Below, one piece after another: positions 19,101 to 27,070 of a DNA stretch of 27,193 nucleotides (within the stretch, counting starts at the first letter, position 1; every line of letters begins with the position of its first letter). Location: positions 152,637 to 179,829 of the forward strand of contig JBBHKE010001101.1 of assembly GCA_037447655.1 (NCBI GenBank), written 5' to 3'. The stretch comes from Zygnema cylindricum (lineage: Eukaryota; Streptophyta; Zygnematophyceae; Zygnematales; Zygnemataceae). Both the position numbers and the translations under genes were made by a program. The notes beneath the pieces are model-generated. The model was not told where the DNA came from and ran no database searches. It was given only the letters and a program-made list of their open reading frames with translations.

Positions 19101-20501
19101 GAAGACTACAGGCTCTTTGAAATGCTTTTGTGTATCATAGTATTATCCTTATCCTCAGGTTTTGCTTCAAATTTCATTTTTTTCCGTCTTTTACAGGTTG
19201 AGGAGGACTCGAGTCTCACCCAGTTCCTCCGAAATACCTTTGTCTACCATAAAATTATGCATATCCCAAAGTTCTTCCGAGTTTAATTCTTTTTGTTTTT
19301 TAATTTTGTTTTGCTTCTAACTTTCATTTTTTTTCATCTTTTCCAGGTTGAGGAGGACCCTAGTCTCACCCAGTTCCTCCGAAATGCCTTTGATGAGAGA
19401 GCCATTCGTATTATGGAGGGAGCTGCCTCTGCTATAGTCCGTCTCGCCACTTCTGACCAAACCCCCCGGAGCCCCACTCCCTCCCCTCCCTCTCCTAAAC
19501 AGCAAGTGAGGGAGTCCTTCCATCGAGTATCTACTAGGAACAATACCCGCTCTCCCTCTCCCCCCAGCTCCCCACATGACTATGACCCTGGTTTTAGTTC
19601 AGCTTACAAAGCTTTAGACTCAAGACAGCCACCTCAAGCTATAGTGGGCCCCTCTCCTTCTTCCCTTTCTCCTTCTCCTCTTTCAACTTCTCCCCTCTCT
19701 CCTTCTCCCCTCTCTCCTTCTCCCCTATCACCTTCTCCCCTCCTTCCTCCTTCCCTCTTTCACATCCCTTTGGGCAGTCATCCTTCAGATTATATTACTA
19801 TGGGTTCTGGGCTCCCCTCTTTATCGGTAGACAGAGACTTATTTATAAATCCGGGCACCTTTCTTCTTCACTCCATTGAAACTAATAAGGATAATTTTCA
19901 ACCACCGAAAGAATTTGCGGGACATTCTCTTAACTCCGCTAATCCCTTGAGAAATATATTTCATCGAGGGGGAAAGAAATCACATGGATTGTCCTTCTCT
20001 GGTACGGTTTTCGATGCTGAAAGGTTGGAAAATGAGAGGGAAAGGTTGGAAAGTGAGAGGGAAAGGTTGGAAAGCGACGGGGAAAGGTTTGGAAGTGAGA
20101 CTGGAAGGTGGGGAAGTGAGAGAGAAATGGTCGAAAGTGAGAAAGAAATGGTCGAAAGTGAGGGTGAAAGGTTTGGAAGTGAGACCGAAGGGTTGGGAAG
20201 TGAAAGAGAAAGTCTGGGAAATGAGAGAGAAAGATTGGGAAGTGAGAGAAAAAAGTTGGCGATTCCTCACTCATCCATAGATTTGAACCAAACTGAAGTC
20301 ATGGAAACACAACAGATGGACATAGAGAGATATTGGTCAACTGAACCAGGTGTCCAAATGGGTAACTCTATCAACGATATATTTGAAGGGAACCAACAGG
20401 GGAACTCCTCTACTTTGTCTCCTTTTGGTATTAATGTTTCCGAAGGTCTTTTGTCTGTCCTTCAACCACATTCCGGTTCTCTCGACCTTTGGTGTGTCTG
20501 A
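16198..20501 (+). CDS. bHLH-MYC N-terminal domain protein without a bHLH domain
   Basis: Five exons: 16198-16607, 17299-17395, 17890-17904 (15 nt), 18302-18358, 19347-20501 (TGA at 20499-20501), 577 residues. The ATG has a strong context (GCAGCCATGGC). Residues about 20-208 are a bHLH-MYC_N domain as in subgroup III bHLH factors (GL3/TT8/MYC type): NWEYAIFW (34-41), SASQWFYLMTTSFTF (118-132), GMPGQVFA, EEVWLRNA, GIQTLLFLP, GGVLELGNT, VEEDPSLTQFLRNAF. In those factors this domain binds MYB or JAZ partners. The rest is Ser/Pro-rich (SPLSP repeats), then 11 heptads ERLESER-like (418-494), then a polar tail. The bHLH DNA-binding domain, expected further on, is absent, and no bHLH-like exon was seen in the next 3 kb. 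It may be a partner-binding protein that cannot bind DNA, a decaying gene, or a model missing distant exons. Confidence 0.82.
16608..17298 (+). repeat. Intron 1 with degenerate ~50 bp tandem repeats
   Basis: From about 16850 to 17280 the motifs AATCTGTTCxTAAATTGGTT, TCTATCCTCxxTCAA and ATTTGGTCAATTTGAC recur every roughly 45-60 bp in diverged form. This looks like an old tandem duplication array. No exon-like segment is seen. Confidence 0.65.
17383..17660 (+). repeat. Four tandem copies of the exon 2 5' splice site
   Basis: The exon 2 end and donor, GGCCAAGGTGAGATACAG, recurs as GAAGTGGCCAAGGTGAGATA, AATGTGGCCAAAGTGAGATA and AAGTGACCGAGGTGAGATAC. Donor GT positions are 17396 (used), 17479, 17554 and 17630; spacing is 83, 75 and 76 bp. 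Between the copies are T-rich, GGAGAAAAAA and TTATAATTCAAxxAAGGCTTG segments, also repeated. Extending exon 2 to the second donor meets a TAA before it, so use of the later donors would truncate the protein. Confidence 0.9.
17905..18301 (+). other. Intron 3 with a small repeated motif
   Basis: T-rich intron in which TTAACACGAA or a near copy occurs three times (about 18163, 18198, 18232), each followed by TTTTTT-type sequence. Nothing else recognised. Confidence 0.5.
18572..18637. repeat. (CCCTCT)n tract in intron 4
   Basis: A short pyrimidine hexamer array on the sense strand; same unit as the GA/CT arrays elsewhere in the window. Confidence 0.9.
18868..19392 (+). repeat. Tandem copies of the exon 5 3' splice site and exon start
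   Basis: The true acceptor and exon 5 start (CCAG then GTTGAGGAGGACCCTAGTCT from 19347) has three upstream copies with intact AG: 18976 (GTTGGAAAGGACCCCCGTCT), 19095 (GTTGAAGAAGACTACAGGCT) and 19197 (GTTGAGGAGGACTCGAGTCT). An older copy at 18868 (GTTGAAGAAGAT) has lost the AG. The 19197 copy differs from the real exon at 3 of the first 46 bases. Each copy brings its own T-rich tract and TTTTACAG. All copies lose similarity after GCCTTTG, where the real exon continues GATGAGAGAG but the copies read TCTATCAC or similar and soon stop. Confidence 0.92.
19661..19755 (+). repeat. 15-bp coding repeat, Ser/Pro/Leu
   Basis: Within exon 5, units like TCTCCCCTCTCTCCT repeat and encode SPLSP-type pentapeptides. 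A low-complexity disordered segment is expected. Confidence 0.85.
20019..20249 (+). repeat. 21-bp coding minisatellite, 11 heptads
   Basis: Eleven exact-length units (231 bp) encode residues 418-494, with consensus ERLESER. Variants include ERFGSET, EMVESEK and ESLGNER. Position 3 is always hydrophobic (L, L, L, F, W, V, V, F, L, L, L) and the rest are charged or small. A long charged helix with a single hydrophobic stripe, or a weak coiled coil, is predicted. Confidence 0.95.
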
Positions 20502-20510
20502 AATAAGGGC

Positions 20511-20564
20511 TTTTTAGGGTTTTTTTCTGGGATTTTTAGGGTTTTTTTAGGGGTTTTGCAGGGT
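20511..20564. repeat. Degenerate telomere-like TTTAGGG tract
   Basis: Ten bases after the stop codon, T-runs alternate with AGGG. The plant telo-box complement TTAGGGTTT occurs at 20514-20522 and 20536-20544. It may be a 3' UTR repeat or an interstitial telomere-like remnant. Confidence 0.6.
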
Positions 20565-21090
20565 TCCTTTCATGTGTCTGAAGTAATTGAAATAATCAGT
20601 GGAGAAGCATTGGTCGTGGTGGGGTTTTTTGCACTTTTTCCCGTCCCTATAGTGTGGACAAGGTCTTGTGATAGTGGTCTTGTGAAAAGCCAGAGGATGC
20701 CGAAAGTTTCAAACTTAAAGACTCTGTTGTACCAGGAATGGAGAAAAGCTAAAACTCAATTATTTAATCTTGTATATTTTGATAGTGGACGGGCTTATTA
20801 AATAATGTTTCATCATTTGGCGTCTTTTAAGGTTTTTCAGTTTTTTTTTTTTTTTTAAGTTTTTTTTAAGGGTGTTTTAAAGTTTTTTGGGAGGAACGGT
20901 TACAATTGATTCTTGCACAGAATTATGGTAAGAGAATAAATAGTATAATTCTATAACGATAATTTTAGTAAGCATAAGGTTGCAAAATTGGAATAGCCAT
21001 AAGAATTACTTAACCCTTTGGCCCCTTTGCCCTCCTTTGACTTTGTATCAGACAAATATGGAGCTCGTCAAGTGAAAACACATATCTTTA
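20565..21090. other. Probable 3' UTR and downstream flank
   Basis: No recognised protein. An open frame through 20562-20801 has no family resemblance and no ATG at its head. AATAAA at 20935-20940 is a candidate poly(A) signal for the MYC_N-domain gene. A TTTTTAAGG-rich stretch lies at 20825-20895. Confidence 0.4.
20935..20940 (+). terminator. Candidate poly(A) signal
   Basis: AATAAA, 434 bp after the stop codon. A second AATAAA lies at 21309-21314. Plant signals are loose, so either, or neither, may be used. Confidence 0.25.
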
Positions 21091-21257
21091 GATTATTTAC
21101 CATTCTGTAATTGTGTTTTTTTCCATTGTATAATTGTATTTTTTTTCCATTATATAGTTGTATTTTTTACCATTGTATATTTGTATAAATTGCCATTGTA
21201 TAATTGTATAAATTACCATTGTATAATTATATTTATTTATCAACTGCATAATTGTAC
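21091..21257. repeat. AT-rich ~24-27 bp minisatellite
   Basis: About six units of CCATTGTATAATTGTATTTT with small changes lie in tandem. Confidence 0.85.
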
Positions 21258-22130
21258 TTCAGAAATTTGTCTCGCCATACCCAAAGCTGTCTACCACCGT
21301 GCACTTTTAATAAAGCGTCTTATTATTGTTGTTGTTATTGTTATTAATACTATTGTTATTGTCATGTTGTGGTGTTTATGGAAGTTTATGAGTCGTGATT
21401 TTGCTTATTATTATTATCATCGCAGTGCTGTGGTATTTACATAAGTTTCTACGTCACGTTTTTGCTAAAGCTTACTATTTTTTTTGTGACGTCACGGTAT
21501 TTACGGGAGTTTTAAGACTCGTGTCGATCCCCAACGGTTCGAATCGCTTTTGAAAGTTTACGAAAAGTGATATGAGAAACAAATCGCTCCACTGCTCACC
21601 GCTCTTGGTGAATTATGTCTTCAATACTACACTGAAATTGACTGCACTATATTGTGGCTTTGTTGACTGGTAACTATCAATTGACGTTAAAATCAAAATT
21701 TAGTTAACTTACCTTTTCTTGGGCACGTGGCAAACGTACATAGACCATTGTTTAGTAAACCGCTCTTATTCAAGTGAGTACTGAGTCAACCCCTACAAAA
21801 CCCGTAGAAATTAACCTTAGTTGAACTATTTAGTTAAGTGACCTATAATGACGTGACAAAAAGTAATGTAGGGTTGTTAATTCTTACAAAGTGTTAACGC
21901 TAATAATTCACCAACTCTAATAGTGAAGCAGGTGTACACTATGGGTAAAAAGACAGCTATTTTAGCAAGCCAAAAGAAAAGATAAATAATGTTAAGCAAT
22001 TCATTTGGTCTATATGTGTGCCTCTTTATATTTCTACATAAATTGCAATTTTGAAGAGGTTCCCATTTTCGAAACAATGGAGCAGAAAGGATGGCAGGAA
22101 TAGCGTGAGGGAAAAGCCTTGCGAAATAAC
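21258..22130. other. Intergenic, no gene seen
   Basis: A TTATTG-rich microsatellite patch (21320-21365) is followed by mixed sequence. The motif TTACGTCACG / GTGACGTCACGGTATTTACG near 21445-21505 repeats in part (CATAAGTTTCTACGTCACG and GTGACGTCACGG), but no element boundaries were seen. Confidence 0.5.
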
Positions 22131-22599
22131 GTGTTGTGTATCGGTAAGGTTTTGCCGATAACCGATATGTCCCTCTTTTTGGCTTACCGACAATCAATAT
22201 ATTGGCACGATAAACTGGTACTGGAGTTATCGCGATAAAAAACCGTCGGTTTTCTTTCGCGATAACACCAGTACCGATAGCTACAGTACCGTACTGGCGA
22301 CAATTGTACGGTTTTCAATACAGATATAAAGATAACTGTCCGTACTAAACTCCCGTTATAAACTCCCGTTATACAGAGTACGGAAAAGATTGTCATACGT
22401 GGCATACCGCGCTATATACAGTCAAAATATAATACAGTATATTATAAAGTAATGTTGTACAGCGTACTATAAAGTTTTCTATTTATCGCCGATAAGGAAT
22501 TTGTTGGTCTCGGAGAGATATATCGGGCCTCACCGTTCGATATACCAATAGCTATCAGTATCGGTTTTATCCCGACGATTTTTTCCCGATACACAACAC
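22131..22599. mobile_element. MITE-like element with GTGTTGTGTATCGG termini
   Basis: GTGTTGTGTATCGG begins at 22131 and its reverse complement CCGATACACAACAC ends at 22599. GAAAT flanks both sides within three bases of the termini (22123-22127, 22602-22606), a possible imperfect target duplication. Inside, GGTACTGGAGTTATCGCGA and its near-perfect reverse complement form a hairpin (22217-22275). The spacer of this hairpin is itself palindromic (AAAACCGTCGGTTTT). The element is about 470 bp long with no coding capacity. Confidence 0.72.
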
Positions 22600-22696
22600 T
22601 AGAAATCCCTTCTAGATTTTCGGTTGGATTTTGGTGGACTAGTGTCCACTTTGTCCGAAGGTACATATCTTGTGCAAATTTTGAGAATTCCTCTGG

Positions 22697-22787
22697 TACA
22701 GTATACCGTGAATCGTTATTAAAGGAATAAATCGCGTAAAAGAAATTCAAAATTCAAAGAAATAATAGCGATTCACGGTATACTGTA
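22697..22787. repeat. Short inverted repeat, 24-27 bp arms with 40 bp loop
   Basis: TACAGTATACCGTGAATCG (22697) faces CGATTCACGGTATACTGTA (ending 22787). The outer arms are perfect over 19 bases and extend with one or two changes. The size would suit a tiny MITE or a solo-terminus pair. Confidence 0.8.
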
Positions 22788-22864
22788 CTGAACTGTACTA
22801 TAGTCCATCGCGACACGTATATTTATCATCGAGCGTGTCACGACTCTTCAATTTTTGTGGTTTC

Positions 22865-23839
22865 CTACAGTACAGTACTACAGGACAGAACCGATTGGAG
22901 CGAATGCCTCACGGATGAAATATCCAATGATCATTGCTACCTCCCGGACCTTTGGAGAATATTTGCAAGATTCCCTGTAATCCAATAAAAACAAAACGAA
23001 TGGTTTTTAGGGTTTGTACGGAAAGTTCTGGTCACCGTAAGGCAAGTTACCGTAACCCGTGTTCTCGACTTCCCAGTTCAGTAATTTGTTTGTTGGCTTT
23101 TGCGTAAATTGAAAGGGAATGAGGTGCCATTCGATTCTCGGAGGAAGTATATTCCGCACGAATCTCATTATCCTTATATTCGCACCTGGTACGGACAGGT
23201 CAGTACGATACCGGGTACACCGTGTCGCATTACACCGTACGTTAGTGACGGAACCAAGGCATTTCTGGAATAACAGTTGAAAGAGGGTCGAAGTGACGAA
23301 CCATTTTGACGATAAAAATATCAATTCGCTGCTGCTTTGACAGCCTTGTACCCGATATACGTATCCGTCCATTTATTGTAAGAAAATGAACGAACCGTCG
23401 AACAAACAGAATCTTTCGATCCATTCGTACAGCCTTCATGTTATTCTTAACAATCATAGTTACCATTGTCGCACAAAATTGTACGTTCGTCTCTACCGAA
23501 ATCTCAACCGTCTATGGATGCCTTTCCACCGGTTGAGATTTTACGACAGGCAATGACCGTACCTGAGTGCAACTTGGCATGGGTGTGAATAATACGACGC
23601 TGTACGTCAATGATTCTACGGCAGTTGTACAGCTAAAGGTACAATGCTGTACGAACAGCAACGAATCGATCATCGAAATAGTTCGTCCTTTCAAGACATA
23701 AGTATACGTGACGTGTTCAAATTGTGACCGCTTATGCGGCTGATTCTATTCTAATATTTTATTTCCAAAGACTCAAAGGCCAAAATATTAAAATAAGTAA
23801 ATAGCTACAGTACTGTACCTTACCTGTACTGTACTGTAG
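22865..23839. mobile_element. Probable TIR element with CTACAGTACAGTAC ends
   Basis: CTACAGTACAGTAC starts at 22865, and its reverse complement GTACTGTACTGTAG ends at 23839. The match continues with ACAGG on both sides after one indel. The right end carries an extra facing copy (CTACAGTACTGTAC at 23805). The 975 bp inside are rich in GTAC/ACCGTA motifs and hold a small hairpin (AATCTCAACCG at 23500 with CGGTTGAGATT ending 23540). No coding capacity and no target duplication were seen. Confidence 0.6.
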
Positions 23840-24195
23840 TGTTACCAATTATGAGCCCTAGTACGAGACTGACGATCTGATTTAGTACGGCAAATAGTAA
23901 AGTCCGCATCAATGAGTCACCGACACATATAAAGTGCAACGGCCGGTTCGTACTCTTCCAAAAAATGCGGGAAAGAGCGATCGACACGTGCTTACATCTC
24001 CTTAGACTGGCCGAAGAATCTTGCTGAGCACTTTGCTGCTGGAACTGCCACGTAGCCCTCCAGTTTTTGCATTCTATACCTTTCCTCTTTCCACTTTTCC
24101 TCCTGGATTCTTAATCAAAAATCTCCCTCCCTTTCACTTTCTTCCTCTCTCTCGCCCTAATCGCATTTTTTAGTGTCAAAATAACAAATTTTACC
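23840..24195 (+). promoter_or_regulatory. 5' flank and leader of the GH13 enzyme gene
   Basis: A TATA box candidate, CATATAAAGT (TATAAA at 23928-23933), is followed by GCCACGTAG (ACGT core, about 24048) and a long pyrimidine-rich leader (CTTTCCTCTTTCC to TCTCTCTCGCCC) that leads to the ATG. Confidence 0.5.
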
Positions 24196-26957
24196 ATGGC
24201 GTATGTTCCCTCCCTCCAGTCCTCCGCAACTTACCTTCCTTTATCAAATTCTGATTTGCTTAATTCTTGTTATGAAACAAAGAAAGTTTCAAATATCGGA
24301 CGCGCAAAATGGGCAGTTGCCTCAAAAAAATCATTTTTGAAGCAGATTCGGCGAGGTTTCAGGAAGGCTCCTCTTCGAAGAATGGCGGAAGTTTCCTGGA
24401 AAGCTTCTGTGGGATCAAAAGAAGTGTTTTTTTCTCCCTGTAAAGTTAAAAGGTGAGAAATAAGTTAAGGTATTCAAAAATTGTTTGTTAAGGGAAGGAG
24501 AGAGAAAGGGAGAGAGAAAGGGAGAGAGAGAGAGTGTGTGCGTGTGTGAGAGAGAGAGGGAGAGAAAGAGAGAGAGGAGGGCGGGGGAGGGAGAGAGAGA
24601 AAGAAAGGAGTGGGGAAGAGAGGGAGGGAGTGGGAAGGAGGGAGAGAGGAAAGGGGGTCTTTTAAAAATGTTTACTTAGCCTGAAAGTAATAAAAAAAGA
24701 AAATTCTCTCCTGCCGTCTACTTTACTTTATAAATTTAATCGAACAACTGTAGAACCATTCGAGCGATGCCATTTTTAGCAATGGTTAAATGTGGATGGG
24801 AGAATGAGAAGATAAAAATAGAAAAATGAATTTAAAGATAAAGAGAACATGGATCTAAAAATGTGAGAGAATGTGAATTTAACGGTGTGAGAGAATGGAA
24901 ATTTTAACAATGTAACAGTGTGAGAGAATGTGAGACTGTGAAATTTAACAATGTGAGAGAATGTGAATTTAACAATGTGAGAGAATGAATTTAACAATGT
25001 GAGAGAATGTGAATTTAACAATGTGAGAGAATATGAATTTAACAATGTGAGAGAATGTGAATTTAACAATGTGAGAGAATGTGAATTTAACAATGTGAGA
25101 GAATGTGAATTTAACAATGTGAGAGAATGTGAATTTAACAATGTGAGAGAATGAATTTCACATTGTTAGAGGATGAGTTTAACAATGAAATTAACAATGT
25201 GAGAGAATGTGACTCTAAGCAAATGTGATTTGATGCCCATTTTTGAAACTGGAGGAGATTTCTCTTAAAAGATTTTAAAATGAGGGCAGGAGGGACACTC
25301 TAGAGAGAAAAAAGAGAACGAGAGGCAGAGGCAGAGGCAAAAACTAGAGGGTGAGGGAGGGGAGGAGGGAGAGGAGGAGAAAGGGGAGAAGGGGAGAGGG
25401 GGAGGGGAGGGAGTGGGAAAAAGAAAGGGAGAGGGAGAGGGGGAGGGAGGAAAAATTTACTTGTTTTAAGATGCGTTGAAAAAAGTTGTATGGCCGTATA
25501 GAGTCAATTTGAGGTTAGAGATTGTTAAATATTCTCAGAAGCCATTGGAAATTTCTAATTTTATCAAATGAAACCATTTCGTATTAGACTGTCGTATGAT
25601 TTGATATGAGAATGAATATATGAATTATAAAACTAAAAGTATTGTTAATATTATTATTATTGCAATTTTTTACTTTTATATCTGTCAGATAATAATGCTC
25701 TTTAACAACGATTATTTTTTCTCAGCAGATTTAGTATTCAATAGCTAGGAAGAAATCTTCATTCCTTGCATTTTCATGTATTTGCTGGTTTTAATTAGTT
25801 ATTTTTGGTTTTAAAATGCCTTTTTTTCTCGTTATGTTTTCATTCTTACGATGTTTTCCTTCATATAATGTTTGGAGTTGTGTTCCAACTTTTTTTTTTT
25901 TTTTTAACGAGCCTCCCCAATTTATTTTTTTCAAAATTCAAGGTGTACTCAAACGAACATGTTGACATTTAGTATAATTGTTTAAACTTTTGGCATCCTT
26001 AGAGTCTTTTTTGACAATCCCTTATCCAAACTTGAGAACTTTTTCTTTTGCTTGTCTTCTCAAACTCCTAGAAATGGAGGCCTTTTGTGCCTCTCAGAAA
26101 GTAAACTTAGAGAAAATCGTGACTCAACCACTAAGTTCTAGCTAAAACCACTCACTAAGCAATAACTTCAACCACTAATTATAACTTTTTAACTGCTAAT
26201 TTTGTATTTTCTCTGTATTGTTTTTATTTTCTAGATCTCTAAAAGTGGAGATTAAGGCGGAAATAACTGCGGAAACTACTTTCGTGACTGAAAAAAACAT
26301 TTCCGATGCTGATATCATGGTGAGTGTCGGTGACGTCAGCCGGAAAAAAAAAAAATAGTGTGTTTGGAACATATTATACCATAATTTACAGAAACACGCT
26401 AAAAATCCCGTTACTATGGATAGTAACACAAGAAATTATAAGTTTTTTTTTACCACAACATCTGCAAATTTATGAAAATTACTTAGAGAAAATGTGAAAA
26501 GTGACAAGAAAACGCTTTGTGTGTCTCTTTCATTGAAATCATCTCCTTTTCCTTTTCCTTTACCTTTTCCTTGCCAAACCCCTTCTCCGTCTCCTTCTCC
26601 TTCTCTTCTCCTTCTCCTTTCCCATGTCTTCCTCCTCCTTTCCTTTTTCTTCTCATTTTCTTTCTACTCTTTTCCTTTTCCTTCTCCGTCCACTCCTCTT
26701 TCCCTTAACCTTTCCCTTCCAACATTCTTTCCCTTTCCATCCCTACTAACTTTTCTTGTTTTATTCTTTTCATTCAGATACAAACCCCTGGTCTCGGGGC
26801 CATCCTCGATAATTACGGTGGATGCGTTTTCCGCGTTTGGGCCCCCCATGCTGAGTCAGCAAAAGTTGTCATTTACGAAAAAGACAAACCTGGGCCCTCA
26901 TATGATCTTTTCCGAGAAGGAGGAGTTTGGGCACAAAGGGTTCCAGGAATTCAGGCG
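24196..26957 (+). CDS. Plastid-targeted GH13 starch/glycogen enzyme, first three exons (partial)
   Basis: Exons 24196-24452, 26235-26319 and 26778-26957 join in phase (GT-AG) into 174 residues. The gene continues past the right edge (donor GT at 26958). The ATG context is ACCATGGC. Residues 1 to about 85 are rich in Ser, Lys, Arg and Ala with few acids, as in a chloroplast transit peptide. Residues 86-114 are a charged linker. From about 119, GLGAIL, then FRVWAPHAESAKVV (132-145) and REGGVWAQRVPGIQA (160-174), match the start of a CBM48/early-set domain that precedes the catalytic barrel in branching enzymes, isoamylases and related GH13 proteins. These enzymes make or trim alpha-1,6 branches of starch in plastids. 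The catalytic part is outside the window, so branching versus debranching cannot be decided. Confidence 0.75.
24494..24655. repeat. GA-rich tract near the start of GH13 intron 1
   Basis: GGGAGAGA-type purine repeats on the sense strand begin 40 bp after the exon 1 donor, with a short GTGTGTGCGTGTGTG interruption. Confidence 0.9.
24861..25212. repeat. 24-bp minisatellite in GH13 intron 1
   Basis: About 13 units of AATTTAACAATGTGAGAGAA plus TGTG. Several central units (25000-25150) are identical; the edges are degenerate and some units lack the TGTG. There are no unique spacers between units, so this is not a CRISPR-like array. Confidence 0.95.
25320..25451. repeat. GA-rich tract in GH13 intron 1
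   Basis: AGAGGC triplet-hexamer start, then GGGAGG/GGGGAGA purine units on the sense strand. Confidence 0.88.
25452..26234 (+). other. Remainder of GH13 intron 1
   Basis: AT-rich intron sequence with no recognised feature; around 26135-26200 the phrase AACCACTAA/AACCACTCACTAA recurs a few times. Confidence 0.5.
26541..26745. repeat. CT-rich tract in GH13 intron 2
   Basis: CCTTTTCCTTTTCC and CTTCTCCTTCTCC units on the sense strand form a long pyrimidine stretch just before the 3' splice site of exon 3 (AG at 26776-26777). Confidence 0.85.
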
Positions 26958-27070
26958 GTAAGATTTCTAATGCCTTTTTTTTTTACTTTATTTGGGGTGA
27001 GAAAATGAATTTTGGGCATAATGAAACTTTTGTAATTGTACTTTGTTACAACAAGAGCGCAACTACAAGA

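Noticed and set aside
19053-19286. A separate small gene reading VEEDYRLFEM... then VEEDSSLTQF
   Set aside because: It is two tandem decoy copies of the exon 5 start that happen to be in frame, not an independent gene.
19939-20274. Minus-strand frames rich in HFPTFPS / FSLTSQ
   Set aside because: Antisense shadows of the 21-bp coding repeat in exon 5.
20556-20801. Open frame after the MYC_N gene as a missing bHLH or ACT-like exon
   Set aside because: No bHLH or ACT motif is visible, it has no ATG start, and joining exon 5 to the AG at 20559-20561... region breaks the frame quickly.
21877-23694. Several 60-120 codon minus-strand frames between 21.9 and 23.7 kb
   Set aside because: They cross TIR elements and palindromes, show no family motifs and have no splice support.
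24776-25212. CRISPR-like or peptide-repeat gene (repeating NSHSLTLL on the minus strand)
   Set aside because: The 24-bp units are contiguous without unique spacers, and lie inside a plant intron; it is a minisatellite.
26494-26961. Single 155-codon gene covering the GH13 third exon
   Set aside because: Its first half is the CT-rich intron read through; the coding part begins at the AG at 26776-26777.
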